A stretch of 64,000 nt of DNA from Agromyces protaetiae (lineage in GTDB: Bacteria > Actinomycetota > Actinomycetes > Actinomycetales > Microbacteriaceae). The stretch is taken from positions 1,240,001 to 1,304,000 of the forward strand of contig NZ_CP133018.1 of assembly GCF_030866785.1 (NCBI RefSeq), read 5' to 3'. Positions 1 through 8,742 of this stretch are shown one piece after another. Position 1 is the first letter of the stretch, and every line of letters starts with the position of its first letter. A model generated the notes under the pieces. It did not search any database, had not been told where the DNA came from, and saw only the letters and a program-made list of their open reading frames with translations. Position numbers and translations under genes: made by a program.

Positions 1-185
1 GCCGCCGATCGTCTGCGGGCCGCACGCGGCTGACCAGCGTTGTGGATGCCGTGCAACGTCCGGGCGCATGACTTGGCGGATGCCACAGTGTGCCGTGGGC
101 GCGTCTAGGCTGTAGTGGGCCGATGGCGCCGTCCGGCGCCCGGCAGAAGAGGGTGACCGCGCAAGTGACGATCACAGGAGGCGCC

Positions 186-1496
186 GTGAGCGACGTCCAG
201 AACCCCGCGACCGGGCAGGCGCCCGCGTCCGCGAAACTGAACTTCCCCGGCGGCTCCGCCGAGTTCCCGATCCGCCCGGCGGTCGACGGGGCCTCGAGCA
301 TCGACCTGTCGACGCTCACCCGGCAGACCGGCTTCACGGGCCTCGACTACGGCTTCGTCAATACCGCCTCGACGGAGTCGGCGATCACCTACATCGACGG
401 CAACCAGGGCATCCTGCGCTACCGCGGGTATCCCATCGAGGAGCTCGCCGAGCACTCCACCTATCTCGAGGTCGCCTGGCTGCTCATGTACGGCGAGCTC
501 CCCACGGCCGACGAGCTGGCCGAGTTCGACGAGAAGATCCGCCGGCACACCCTGCTGCACGAAGACCTGAAGCGGTTCTTCTCGGCGCTGCCGCACACGG
601 CGCACCCGATGGCCGTGCTCTCGAGCGCGGTCGCCGCCCTCTCGACGTACTACGAGGACTCCTCCGACCCGCACGACCCCGCTCACGTCGAGCTCACGAG
701 CATCCGCCTGCTGGCGAAGCTGCCCGTGATCGCCGCGTACGCGCACAAGAAGAGCATCGGGCAGGCGTTCCTGTACCCCGACAACTCGCTCGACTTCGTC
801 GAGAACTTCCTGCGCCTGAACTTCGGCAACATGGCCGAGCCGTACACGATCGACCCGACCCTGGCGAAGGCGCTCGACCGGCTGCTCATCCTGCATGAGG
901 ACCACGAGCAGAACGCGTCGACGTCGACGGTCCGCCTCGTCGGGTCGACGGGGGCGAACCTGTACTCGTCCATCTCCGCCGGCATCCAGGCCCTCTCAGG
1001 GCCGCTGCACGGCGGCGCCAACGAGGCCGTGCTGCAGATGCTCGGCCGCATCCAGGAGTCGGGCGAGGGCGTCGCGAAGTTCGTCGAGCGCGTCAAGCGC
1101 AAGGAAGACGGCGTGAAGCTCATGGGCTTCGGCCACCGGGTGTACAAGAACTACGACCCGCGCGCGAAGATCGTCAAGCAGTCGGCCGACTCGGTGCTCG
1201 AGGGCCTCGGCGTGAGCGACCCGCTGCTCGACATCGCGAAGGAGCTCGAGCAGTTCGCGCTCGAAGACGACTACTTCAAAGAGCGCAAGCTCTACCCGAA
1301 CGTGGACTTCTACACGGGCGTCATCTACAAGGCCATGGGCTTCCCGACACGCATGTTCACGGTGCTGTTCGCGATCGGCCGGCTGCCGGGCTGGATCGCG
1401 CACTGGCGCGAGATGAACCTCGACCCGCACACGAAGATCGGGCGCCCGCAGCAGCTCTACACGGGCGAGCCCGAGCGGCACCTGCCGCGGCGCTGA
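186..1496 (+). CDS. gltA: Citrate synthase
   Basis: Condenses oxaloacetate and acetyl-CoA to citrate, the entry step of the cytosolic TCA cycle. The 436-residue length fits type II (GltA-like) enzymes. Active-site blocks are visible: a His in GPLHGGANEAV, a His in GFGHRVYKNYDPRA, and the late Asp in PNVDFYTGVIYKAMG. The frame is open upstream to 90, but GTG at 186 follows a perfect AGGAGG (176-181) at ideal spacing, so I start there. The gene stands alone and converges on the acylase gene with a 3-nt gap. Family assignment is secure; the start is inferred from the ribosome binding site. Confidence 0.96.
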   Translation: MSDVQNPATGQAPASAKLNFPGGSAEFPIRPAVDGASSIDLSTLTRQTGFTGLDYGFVNTASTESAITYIDGNQGILRYRGYPIEELAEHSTYLEVAWLLMYGELPTADELAEFDEKIRRHTLLHEDLKRFFSALPHTAHPMAVLSSAVAALSTYYEDSSDPHDPAHVELTSIRLLAKLPVIAAYAHKKSIGQAFLYPDNSLDFVENFLRLNFGNMAEPYTIDPTLAKALDRLLILHEDHEQNASTSTVRLVGSTGANLYSSISAGIQALSGPLHGGANEAVLQMLGRIQESGEGVAKFVERVKRKEDGVKLMGFGHRVYKNYDPRAKIVKQSADSVLEGLGVSDPLLDIAKELEQFALEDDYFKERKLYPNVDFYTGVIYKAMGFPTRMFTVLFAIGRLPGWIAHWREMNLDPHTKIGRPQQLYTGEPERHLPRR

Positions 1497-1499
1497 GCG

Positions 1500-4088
1500 C
1501 TACTCGACCGGCGAAGGGGTGAGCTTCAGCGTGTCGCGCGCGGCGGCCTCGACGGCTTCGCGCGTGTGCGGCCAGTCGATGAGTTCGCCGTGCTGCCACT
1601 TCGGCGTCTGATCGGCGTAGTGCGGGTGGAACGCGTGTCCTGACGCGCCTGTGAGGTTGATCCAGCGCGACCGATCGACGTCGGCGAGGTCGATGACCAT
1701 GCGCATGGACGGCACCCAGCGCACCTCGTACCCCTCCTGCGCATCCCAGCTCATGGCGTTCGGGATCGCCGAGCCGCCGCCGACCTCGTACGGTCCGCGG
1801 TTGAACAGCCACTCGATCGGTGCGATGCCCGACTCGCCGAAGCTCTGATTCGTGAGCGTGAGCGTGTGCAGCCGGCCCCAGCGCCACCGCTCGGGGTCGT
1901 CGCCCAGGCGGTCGCTCGCTTCGGCCCATGCGCTCGCGAGCGCGTGGGCGATCACCGCGTCACGACCCGAGCTGCCGGACTCCGCGTCCGTCCACCACGC
2001 CGACTCGGGTTCGTCGATGAGCCGGTCGACGACCGAGATCCATCGGTCGCCGCCCGACGGTTTCGTGCCATCGGGCAGCTCGGCGAACATGCAGTCGAGC
2101 AGGTTGCGCCAGAAGACTGCGAAGTACGCCGCCTCGGCGCTGTCGGCGTCGGCGCGCGCGTCCCATCCGGCGAGCAGCTGCTGCCCACGGGCGGCGTCGC
2201 CGTCGAGCTGGAGCGACTGGATCAGGGGAACGAGCGTCTCGGCGTTCGCGTCGGCCGTGTCGAGCTGGATGTCGGCGAGGTCGTCGGAGGTGATCGGTGC
2301 GCCGCTCGCGACGAGTGCGTCGATGCGCTGTTCGATCGAGCGGGCGCGATAGCCGAGGTCCCAGTCCATCGTGAGCAGGGGTGCGTCGGCCGCGACGGCG
2401 TTGTTCGCCGTCACGATGTATCCGCGGGCCGGGTTGAGCTCGTGCGGCAGCTGGTCGAACGGGATCGATCCCGCCCATCCGTTCGCGCTTGTCCACCCGG
2501 GCAGCGGCACGGTGCCGTCGCCCGCGAGGCGCACCGGGATGTCGCCGGGGGCCTGGTAACCGATGTTGCCGTCGACGTCCGCGTACACGAGGTTCTGCGC
2601 CGGGACGTCGAAGAGGGCGGCGGCGGCGCGGAACTGGGCCCAGTCCTGCGCCCGGTTCATCGCGAAGACGGCCTGCGGCGTGGTGCCCGGGGTGAGCGCC
2701 GTCCACTGCAGGGACAGGGCGATCTCGCCGCCGCCGGTGTCGATGCCGGCCGCGGCGGGGTAGTCGCCCGCCACGGTGGCGTAGGCGCCGCCGAGGTCGG
2801 TCACGATCGGCCCGCGTGCGGTCGAGCGCACGGTGATCGTTCGAGGGTCGCCGCCGGCGACCTCGATCGTCTCCTCACGGATCGCGAGTGGGACCTGCGC
2901 ACCGTCGAGCTCGTATGTCTCGGCGCCGGCGCGTTCGAGGTAGAGGTCCGCCACGTCGGGACCGAGGTTGGTGAAGCCCCATGCGATGCGCGCATTGTGA
3001 CCGATGATGACGCCGGGCAGCCCGGCGAACGTGTAGCCCGAGACGTCGAACGTGCAGTCGTCGTCGATGGTCGCGCAGGCGAGGCCCATCTGCGCCCACA
3101 CCGAGGGCATGGAGGCGCCGAGGTGCGGGTCGTTCGCGAGCAGGGGCAGGCCGGTCTCGGTCAGCGAGCCGGCGACGACCCACGAGTTGGATCCGATCTC
3201 GTTGCCGGCGGGACCGAGCAGCTCGGGCACGGCGTCGAGGTTCGCGCGGAGCGCGGCGAGGACGGATGCCTCGGCGAGGGCGGATGCCTCGGGCTGGGCG
3301 GATGCCTCGGGCTGGGCGGATGCCTCGATCGGGACCGGCGCTCCGTGCGATGCCGGTGCCGCGCCGGCGGGGGAGCCGAGGATGGTCGGCATCTCGCCCC
3401 ACGCGAATCCCGGATGGAGCCGGGCGACCTCCTCGGGCGGCAGCGCCGTCGCGAGCAGCGCACGGTCGACCTCGTCCTCGAGGTTGGAGCGCAGGTCCCA
3501 CGCCATGGCCTTCAGCCAGGCGATCGAGTCGACGCCGCTCCAGGGCTCGGGGGAGTAGCCCGGGTTCTGCAGCGCGAGCACCGCGTACTCGAGCGACAGG
3601 TCGGCCCCGCTGCGCTGGTCGAGGTAGGCGTTCACGCCCTCGGCGTAGGCGTCGTAGAACGCGCGGCTGGTCTCGTCGAGCATGGTGTACTCGACCTCGG
3701 CGATGCCGCGCCAGTTCAGCGTGCGGATGAACGCATCGGTCGGCACCTGCGACTCGCCGAACAGCTCGGCGAGTCGCCCGGCGGTGACGTGCCGACGAAA
3801 GTCCATCTCCCAGAACCGGTCCTGCGCGTGCACGAAGCCCTGCGCGAAGAACAGATCGTGGTCGTTCTCGGCGACGATGCTGGGAATGCCGGAGGCGTCG
3901 CGCATGACCGTGACGGGCTCGCGCAGGCCGCTGACCTCGAGTTCACCCGAGGTGGTGGGGAAGGAGCGCTGCACGGTCCACCAGCCCAAGCCGGCCGCGA
4001 CGGCGACGAGGACGAGCACGGCGATCAGCAGCCAGATCAGGAACCGCAGCCATCGTTGACCGCCCGTTCTCGGCGCATCCGTGCCCAC
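1500..4088 (-). CDS. Penicillin acylase family (Ntn-hydrolase) protein
   Basis: Predicted extracytoplasmic amidase of the penicillin/cephalosporin acylase family (PF01804), made as a precursor that cleaves itself into alpha and beta subunits. The N-terminus has a membrane segment (FLIWLLIAVLVLVAVAAGLG), followed by GIPSIVAEND and FFAQGFVHAQDRFWEMD as in family members. The autoprocessing site is visible as GSNSWVVAG near residue 300, the Ser after Gly being the expected nucleophile. Just before it, the alpha-chain end or linker contains an EASAQP tandem repeat. The start is GTG at 4088, five bases after AAGGAG; a longer ORF to 4118 lacks such a site. Homologues act on acylated amides or quorum-sensing lactones, but the substrate here cannot be read from sequence. 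It may share transcripts with the truncated regulator upstream. Confidence 0.9.
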   Translation of the reverse strand: MGTDAPRTGGQRWLRFLIWLLIAVLVLVAVAAGLGWWTVQRSFPTTSGELEVSGLREPVTVMRDASGIPSIVAENDHDLFFAQGFVHAQDRFWEMDFRRHVTAGRLAELFGESQVPTDAFIRTLNWRGIAEVEYTMLDETSRAFYDAYAEGVNAYLDQRSGADLSLEYAVLALQNPGYSPEPWSGVDSIAWLKAMAWDLRSNLEDEVDRALLATALPPEEVARLHPGFAWGEMPTILGSPAGAAPASHGAPVPIEASAQPEASAQPEASALAEASVLAALRANLDAVPELLGPAGNEIGSNSWVVAGSLTETGLPLLANDPHLGASMPSVWAQMGLACATIDDDCTFDVSGYTFAGLPGVIIGHNARIAWGFTNLGPDVADLYLERAGAETYELDGAQVPLAIREETIEVAGGDPRTITVRSTARGPIVTDLGGAYATVAGDYPAAAGIDTGGGEIALSLQWTALTPGTTPQAVFAMNRAQDWAQFRAAAALFDVPAQNLVYADVDGNIGYQAPGDIPVRLAGDGTVPLPGWTSANGWAGSIPFDQLPHELNPARGYIVTANNAVAADAPLLTMDWDLGYRARSIEQRIDALVASGAPITSDDLADIQLDTADANAETLVPLIQSLQLDGDAARGQQLLAGWDARADADSAEAAYFAVFWRNLLDCMFAELPDGTKPSGGDRWISVVDRLIDEPESAWWTDAESGSSGRDAVIAHALASAWAEASDRLGDDPERWRWGRLHTLTLTNQSFGESGIAPIEWLFNRGPYEVGGGSAIPNAMSWDAQEGYEVRWVPSMRMVIDLADVDRSRWINLTGASGHAFHPHYADQTPKWQHGELIDWPHTREAVEAAARDTLKLTPSPVE
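3268..3330. repeat. 18-bp tandem repeat inside the acylase gene
   Basis: The unit GCGGATGCCTCGGGCTGG is repeated about three times with flanking partial copies. On the coding (minus) strand it encodes EASAQP repeats just upstream of the predicted self-cleavage site. Its length is a multiple of three, so copy-number change keeps the frame. Confidence 0.8.
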
Positions 4089-4166
4089 AACCACTCCTTC
4101 GTGATCGCAACGTCGCACCCGCCGTCGGGTACGGGAGATCTACCGTACTACGCCGTGAAGCCCACC

Positions 4167-4587
4167 AGGTCGCTGCATCCAGTGAGAGGTCGCCGACCAC
4201 GAGGCGGTCACCGTCTGATCCCTCGGTGCGGGTACGTCGAACGAGCGCGCGCACCCGGGCGAGCAGTTCCTCATACGCGAAGGGTTTTACGATGTAGTCG
4301 TCGGCGCCCGCGTCGAGCCCGCGAACGCGATCTCGCACCGCGTCACGTGCCGTCACCATGAGGATCGGGGTGCGGTCGCCTCCGGCCCGCAGCGCTCGAC
4401 AGAGTTGTACTCCGTCCATGCGTGGCATCATGACGTCGACGAGCAGCAGGTGGGGCCGTACTTCTGGGACGGCTTGAAGCGCTTCGGCACCGTCGACTGC
4501 CGTCGACACGTCGTAGCCTTCGAATCGGAGTGAGCGGGCGAGGGACTCTCGCAGCGCAGGCTCGTCGTCGACGATGAGCACCTTCAT
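4167..4587 (-). pseudogene. Truncated OmpR-type response regulator
   Basis: The first 120 residues form a normal CheY-like receiver: VDDEP acidic pocket, phospho-acceptor Asp in LLLVDVMMPRMDG, the switch Thr in ILMVTARD, and Lys in DDYIVKPFAYEELLARV. A linker and the first strand of a winged-helix domain follow (RLVVGDLSLDAAT). After about residue 140 the sequence stops resembling an OmpR DNA-binding domain; the frame runs on with low-complexity sequence into the acylase gene and ends at 3943. The missing domain and the lack of a partner kinase suggest a deletion ending near 4167. ATG at 4587 lies 33 bp after the LuxR-type regulator. A translated single-domain receiver remains possible, but a decayed gene is more likely. 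Confidence 0.75.
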
Positions 4588-4620
4588 GCGGCGATTCTCA
4601 TTCGACTTCGTAAGCGCGGC

Positions 4621-5250
4621 CTAAGAGGTGCTCGACAGATATCCGCGCGAGAATCCGACGGCGACGGCCGCCGCGCGGTCCTTGACGTCGAACTTCGCGT
4701 AGATGTGCAGCAGGTGCGTCTTGATCGTCGCCTCGCTCACGAAGAGCTGGCGTGCGGCCTCACGGTTCGACATGCCGCGCGCGATCAGCTCCAGGACCTC
4801 AAGCTCGCGTTTGGACGGGGTCGTCGATGCGGGCTGGCGGAGTTGCCCGAGAAGCCGGTTGGCGACTGCGGGAGCGAGGCTGGTCTCGCCCCGTGCTGCG
4901 GCCTCGACGGCGCGGAACAACTCCTCGCGGGGCGCGTCTTTGAGGAGGTAGCCGGTCGCTCCCGCCTCGACGGCGGGCAGCACATCGCTGTCGGTGTCGA
5001 ACGTCGTGAGCACGAGGACGCGGGACGTCACCCGACGCTCGGCCAGCTCACGGATCGCGGTGACCCCGTCGCCGCCCGGCATGCGGAGATCCATGAGGAT
5101 CACGTCGGGCGAGAGCCGCGCTCCGAGCGCGACCGCCTCGGCACCGTCGCCGGCCTCGCCGACGACCCGGAATCGCGGGTCTGCCGAGAACATGCCGCGC
5201 AGGCCGTCCCGGACCACCGGGTGGTCATCCACGATGAGTAGTGAGATCAC
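4621..5250 (-). CDS. NarL/LuxR-family response regulator
   Basis: A 209-residue two-component regulator. The receiver has the VDDHP pocket, phospho-acceptor Asp54 in VILMDLRMPGGDG, a conserved Thr in VLVLTTFD and Lys in YLLKDAP. The C-terminal LuxR helix-turn-helix is complete (PSKRELEVLELIARGMSN, then REAARQLFVSEATIKTHL). The start is GTG 5250, preceded by GGAGGAG and overlapping the sensor kinase stop codon as GTGA, so translation is coupled. The adjacent kinase and ABC-2 transporter suggest control of the operon in response to an envelope or drug stress; the signal is unknown. Confidence 0.93.
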   Translation of the reverse strand: MISLLIVDDHPVVRDGLRGMFSADPRFRVVGEAGDGAEAVALGARLSPDVILMDLRMPGGDGVTAIRELAERRVTSRVLVLTTFDTDSDVLPAVEAGATGYLLKDAPREELFRAVEAAARGETSLAPAVANRLLGQLRQPASTTPSKRELEVLELIARGMSNREAARQLFVSEATIKTHLLHIYAKFDVKDRAAAVAVGFSRGYLSSTS

Positions 5251-6521
5251 TGCGCTCCTCCTGCGGGAATGGCCGGCACGGTGGCCGAGATCGCGGTGCC
5301 GGCGCCCGGCTCCGACTCGATGTCGAGGCGACCGGCGAGTCGCTGTACGCGCTGCCGCATGCCCGCCAGACCGAACCCGCCGCCCGGGGTGCGCCGAGCC
5401 GCAGCGGGCTCGAAGCCGACGCCGTCGTCCCTGATGTCCAGCGTCACCAGGTCGTCCATGTACGACAGGGTGAGGCCGACGCGGTCGGCGTGGGCATGTT
5501 TGGCGACGTTGTTCAGCGCCTCCTGCGCCGCACGGAAGAGGGTCACCTCGACCTCGGCGTGCAGCGGGCGCGGATCGCCGGTCGTCGTCAACGACGCGGG
5601 GATCTCGTGCGCCGCTGACCATCGCCGGGTGACTTCGCCGATCGCGTCGGGGAGTTTCGCCTCAGCGAGCGCGTGAGGTTCGACGGCGTGGACGGTGCGG
5701 CGGGCCTCGATCAGGCTCTCTCGCGCCAGTCCCAGCGCCGTCGTGACATGGCGGCGGGCGGCGGAGGGGTCGTCGAGCACCTGCTCGGCGGCTTGCAGCT
5801 GGGTCAGGATGCCCGCGAGGCTCTGCGCGAGTGTGTCATGGATCTCCCGAGCCATCCGTTGCCTTTCATCGAGCACCCCGGCCTCGCGCGCCTGGACGAG
5901 CAGTTGGGCGTGCAGGCCCGCGTTCTCCTCCAGTGCCGCCTCGAGCTTCACGTTCGCCTGGTGCAGCGCCGCCAAGGCCTCCCGCTGCTTGCCGCTGTGC
6001 TGGTCCGAGACGGTGGCCGAGCGGAAGAACGCGGCGGCCAGCGCGGTGCTCACGACGCTGATCGCCGCCCACAGCCACCAGCCGTCATCGTCGATCCGAT
6101 CGATGCCGCCCACATAGGAGATCGACATGATCGCCGAGGTGGCGGCGACCCCGACGTACCGCCATCCGCTCCGGAGGAAGAGGAACGCGTGCGGATAGCC
6201 GACGAACGCGAAGATGCCGTACCAAGGCGCGGTGACGACGAGCGCGGCTGAGAGCACCATGAGGCCGATGTAGTAGAGCCCCATGAGTGGCGCGTTCCGG
6301 TGCCACTTCGGGCTGAGCGTGTAGAGGCCGACGAGCCAGACGGTCATAGCGAGCGTGAGGCCGAGCGCGGCCGCGATCACCTGCGGGCCGCCCCAGAGCG
6401 GCTGCAGGAGCGTGATCAGGGTGCTGATCGCGAGGAGCACGTATGGGAGCGCCTTGATGTAGGTGATCTCCCGGCGTTCCCAGCGGTCGTACTCCTCGCG
6501 CAGCTCGGCCTCGATGCTCAT
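5247..6521 (-). CDS. HisKA_3-type sensor histidine kinase
   Basis: A membrane kinase of the NarX/DesK class, 424 residues. About six hydrophobic segments occupy residues 25-170 with little extracytoplasmic sequence, suggesting sensing within or near the membrane. A coiled stretch (EALAALHQANVKLEAALEEN) leads to the dimerisation/phospho-acceptor box MAREIHDTLAQSLAGI, with the His near residue 228. The ATPase domain has an N-box (ALNNVAKHAHA), a G1 box (IRDDGVGFEP) and a G2 box (GGGFGLAGMRQRV). It follows the permease by 3 nt and overlaps its cognate regulator by 4 nt. Autophosphorylation and transfer to Asp54 of the neighbour are expected for the family. Confidence 0.93.
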   Translation of the reverse strand: MSIEAELREEYDRWERREITYIKALPYVLLAISTLITLLQPLWGGPQVIAAALGLTLAMTVWLVGLYTLSPKWHRNAPLMGLYYIGLMVLSAALVVTAPWYGIFAFVGYPHAFLFLRSGWRYVGVAATSAIMSISYVGGIDRIDDDGWWLWAAISVVSTALAAAFFRSATVSDQHSGKQREALAALHQANVKLEAALEENAGLHAQLLVQAREAGVLDERQRMAREIHDTLAQSLAGILTQLQAAEQVLDDPSAARRHVTTALGLARESLIEARRTVHAVEPHALAEAKLPDAIGEVTRRWSAAHEIPASLTTTGDPRPLHAEVEVTLFRAAQEALNNVAKHAHADRVGLTLSYMDDLVTLDIRDDGVGFEPAAARRTPGGGFGLAGMRQRVQRLAGRLDIESEPGAGTAISATVPAIPAGGAQ

Positions 6522-6524
6522 GGT

Positions 6525-7265
6525 CTACTCCCAGCGGAAGTATCGCGCAGCCAGGGCGCCTGCGACGATGGTCCACCCCAGCATGACAGCCACGTGCAGC
6601 AGCTGCGGCCACTCACCGGCGGCGGCGTCCTGCAGCGCCTGCACTCCGGCGCCGAGCGGCGTGAAATCGCTGATCGTCCGCAGGACATCGCTCATCGCGT
6701 CGCGGGGGATCCACAGCCCCGCGAAGAACAGCATCGGGAAGAACAGGACGAGCCCGATCGCGCTCGCGGCCGCGCCGCTCGGTGCCAGGGAAGCCACGAG
6801 CAGCCCGACAGCGAACATCGCGAGCGCCGTGAGCAAGTACGCGGTCAGATATGCGGCCGGCAGCTGCGGCAGCTCCACGTCGAAACCGAACCGGGCGATG
6901 CCCAGCACGGCCACGAGCGTGAACAGGGACATCACCGTCGACATGATGAGCAGGGCGCCGAGCATGGCGACGGGCCTGACCGGGGTTGTCCGCATTCGGC
7001 GGAGCACGCCCTTCTCACGGTACGTCGCGAACTGCTGGGGCAGTCCGGTGATCGCCAGCGTGGTGATCGCGATCGCGACGACGATGGGGGTGTAGATGTC
7101 GATGAGGCGCAGGCCGCCGAGGCCTTCGTTCGGTTCCCGGAATGACGGAATCAGGCCGAGCACGACGAGGAGCACCGGTGGAAGGAGCAGCGCGAAGATA
7201 ACGCTGATCGGCTCGCGGAAGAACAGCCTGGATTCGGTGGTGGTGAGTCGGTAGAGCGCGGACAC
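6525..7265 (-). CDS. ABC-2 type transporter permease
   Basis: A 246-residue integral membrane protein with six predicted helices. The N-terminal SRLFFREPISVIFALLLPPV and the late FFPMLFFAGLWIPRDAM stretch are typical of DrrB-like ABC-2 permeases. It starts 9 nt after the ATPase stop and is followed 3 nt later by the kinase, so all four genes form one operon. Such permeases pair with a separate ATPase to export drugs, lipids or peptides; the substrate is not determinable here. Confidence 0.92.
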   Translation of the reverse strand: MSALYRLTTTESRLFFREPISVIFALLLPPVLLVVLGLIPSFREPNEGLGGLRLIDIYTPIVVAIAITTLAITGLPQQFATYREKGVLRRMRTTPVRPVAMLGALLIMSTVMSLFTLVAVLGIARFGFDVELPQLPAAYLTAYLLTALAMFAVGLLVASLAPSGAAASAIGLVLFFPMLFFAGLWIPRDAMSDVLRTISDFTPLGAGVQALQDAAAGEWPQLLHVAVMLGWTIVAGALAARYFRWE

Positions 7266-7274
7266 GTCGGTCTC

Positions 7275-8183
7275 CTAATCTTCGATCGGTCGGCCGGTGA
7301 GGGCGACGAAAGCGTCGTCGAGCGTGGCCTGCTCGACCCGCAGGTCGGCCGCCACGATCTGGTGGCGGGCGAGGGTGGTGGTCACCGCGAGCAGCAGGTT
7401 GCCGGTGCCGGTGACCACGAGCTGACCGCCGGCGTGCTCGACGGAGTCGACCTCGGGGAGCTCGGTCAGCAGGCCGTGGTCGAACGACGGGGTGGGTCGG
7501 AATCTGACGCGCTGCCGATCTTCGACCTTCGCGATCAGTCCGGCCGGGGTGTCCAGCGCCACGAGCTTGCCGGCATCGATGACCGCGATGCGGTCGCAGA
7601 GCCGCTCGGCTTCCTCCATGAAGTGGGTGACGAGCAGGATGGTGACGCCGCGGTCGCGGATCGTCTCGATGAGGTCCCAGACGTCGCGACGCGCCTGCGG
7701 GTCGAGCCCGGTCGTGAGCTCGTCGAGCACGACGACCTTGGGATTCCCGATCATCGCGAGCGCGACCGACAGTCGCTGTTTCTGGCCGCCGGACAGGCGT
7801 CGGAACTGGAACCCGATCTTGTCGGTGAGGTGCAGGGCGCCGATGAGTTCCCGCCAGTCGACCGGATCGCGGTAGAACGAGCTGTACAGCTCCATCGCCT
7901 CTCCGACCTTCAGCTTGTCGGGCAGTTCGCTCTCCTGGAGTTGCGCGCCGAGCAGTTGACGGAGTTCGCCGGTGTCGCCCTGCGGGTCGATGCCGCACAC
8001 ACGGATCGACCCGCCGTCCCGGGGGCGCAGCCCCTCGATGCATTCGACCGTGGTCGTCTTCCCTGCACCGTTCGGCCCCAGGATGCCGAAGATCTCTCCT
8101 TCTCTCACGGAGAAGCTGACTCCGTTCACGGTCGTGTGCGCGCCGTAGCGTTTGACCAGCCGGTCCACCTCGATGATTGCCAT
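7275..8183 (-). CDS. ABC transporter ATP-binding protein (drug-exporter type)
   Basis: A 302-residue ATPase that energises the downstream permease. Walker A is GPNGAGKTT, the signature is LSGGQKQR, Walker B is VVVLDELTTGLDP and the switch His is in LLVTHFMEEAERL. The C-terminal extension (ATLDDAFVALTGRPIED) is typical of DrrA/CcmA-type drug-export subunits. ATG 8183 begins the conserved MAIIEVDRLVKRYG; the frame is open to 8579 but that upstream part has no family resemblance. The leader contains a palindromic operator candidate. Confidence 0.93.
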   Translation of the reverse strand: MAIIEVDRLVKRYGAHTTVNGVSFSVREGEIFGILGPNGAGKTTTVECIEGLRPRDGGSIRVCGIDPQGDTGELRQLLGAQLQESELPDKLKVGEAMELYSSFYRDPVDWRELIGALHLTDKIGFQFRRLSGGQKQRLSVALAMIGNPKVVVLDELTTGLDPQARRDVWDLIETIRDRGVTILLVTHFMEEAERLCDRIAVIDAGKLVALDTPAGLIAKVEDRQRVRFRPTPSFDHGLLTELPEVDSVEHAGGQLVVTGTGNLLLAVTTTLARHQIVAADLRVEQATLDDAFVALTGRPIED

Positions 8184-8255
8184 GCTTCGAGCCTCGGCCG
8201 ACGGCCGCCGCACCGAATCAACTGAGCGGCTTCCAGCTGAGTGGCTGCGGCGGAT

Positions 8256-8284
8256 TCGTGAATCAACCGATCGGTTGATGGCAA
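8256..8284 (-). promoter_or_regulatory. Palindromic operator candidate upstream of the ABC/two-component operon
   Basis: Positions 8262-8279 are the perfect 18-bp palindrome ATCAACCGATCGGTTGAT. On the minus strand it follows a -35-like TTGCCA (8284-8279) and precedes a weak hexamer TCACGA (8261-8256) with 17-bp spacing, so a bound protein would cover the core promoter. The AACCGATCGGTT core resembles sites bound by TetR-type repressors (inference). No TetR gene is present in this window. Confidence 0.6.
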
Positions 8285-8347
8285 GTTCACTACCGGATAT
8301 GTCGATCTGCGGCGGATCCTTCTTCGGGCCCCTGATATCGCCAGGAT

Positions 8348-8722
8348 CTACAGGTCGCAGCGGATCGGATCGTTCGTGTAACGATACGTGTTCGGGATGT
8401 TCAGCTCGGCCACCGAGCCGTTCCACGTGAGGGTGTAGCCGCGGCCCGTGAACGGCCGGTGCATCTCGTCCGCGGCGTAGCTGCGCTTCCAATCGACGAT
8501 GATCGACCCGGACTGGACGATGCCGACGGCTCCGCCGCTGGTCTTCAGGACCGCCCGTTCGTCGACGACGATCCGGCACCCACCCGGACTGGTCTCAGGG
8601 AGCACCAAGTACTCGGCGATGAAGGCGCGCGACATCGACTCCAACCCGGATGCGATCCCGCCGACGATCAACGACAGCCCGGCAAGGATCACGACGACCG
8701 CCGAGGTCGCACTACGCACCAC
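8348..8722 (-). CDS. Hypothetical membrane-anchored protein next to the IS end
   Basis: I do not recognise this protein of about 124 residues. A hydrophobic segment near the N-terminus (SAVVVILAGLSLIVGGI) suggests a membrane anchor or uncleaved signal. A soluble part with two Cys (GGCRIV and the terminal IRCDL) and a Trp-rich C-terminus (YTLTWNGSVAELNIP) would lie outside. An ATG at 8752 lies inside the IS end. Reconstructing the pre-insertion sequence puts a stop codon ten codons before GTG 8722, so the native start must be GTG 8722 or 8719 or later. Downstream is the operator of the ABC operon. It could be transcribed from the IS or from dapD. Confidence 0.55.
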   Translation of the reverse strand: MVRSATSAVVVILAGLSLIVGGIASGLESMSRAFIAEYLVLPETSPGGCRIVVDERAVLKTSGGAVGIVQSGSIIVDWKRSYAADEMHRPFTGRGYTLTWNGSVAELNIPNTYRYTNDPIRCDL

Positions 8723-8742
8723 CTTCCGCCTAGGGCGTGTTG

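Noticed and set aside
1866..4361. 831-codon plus-strand ORF opposite the acylase gene
   Set aside because: It is a GC-bias shadow: Arg/Val/Gly-rich with no family motif, while the minus strand encodes a complete acylase.
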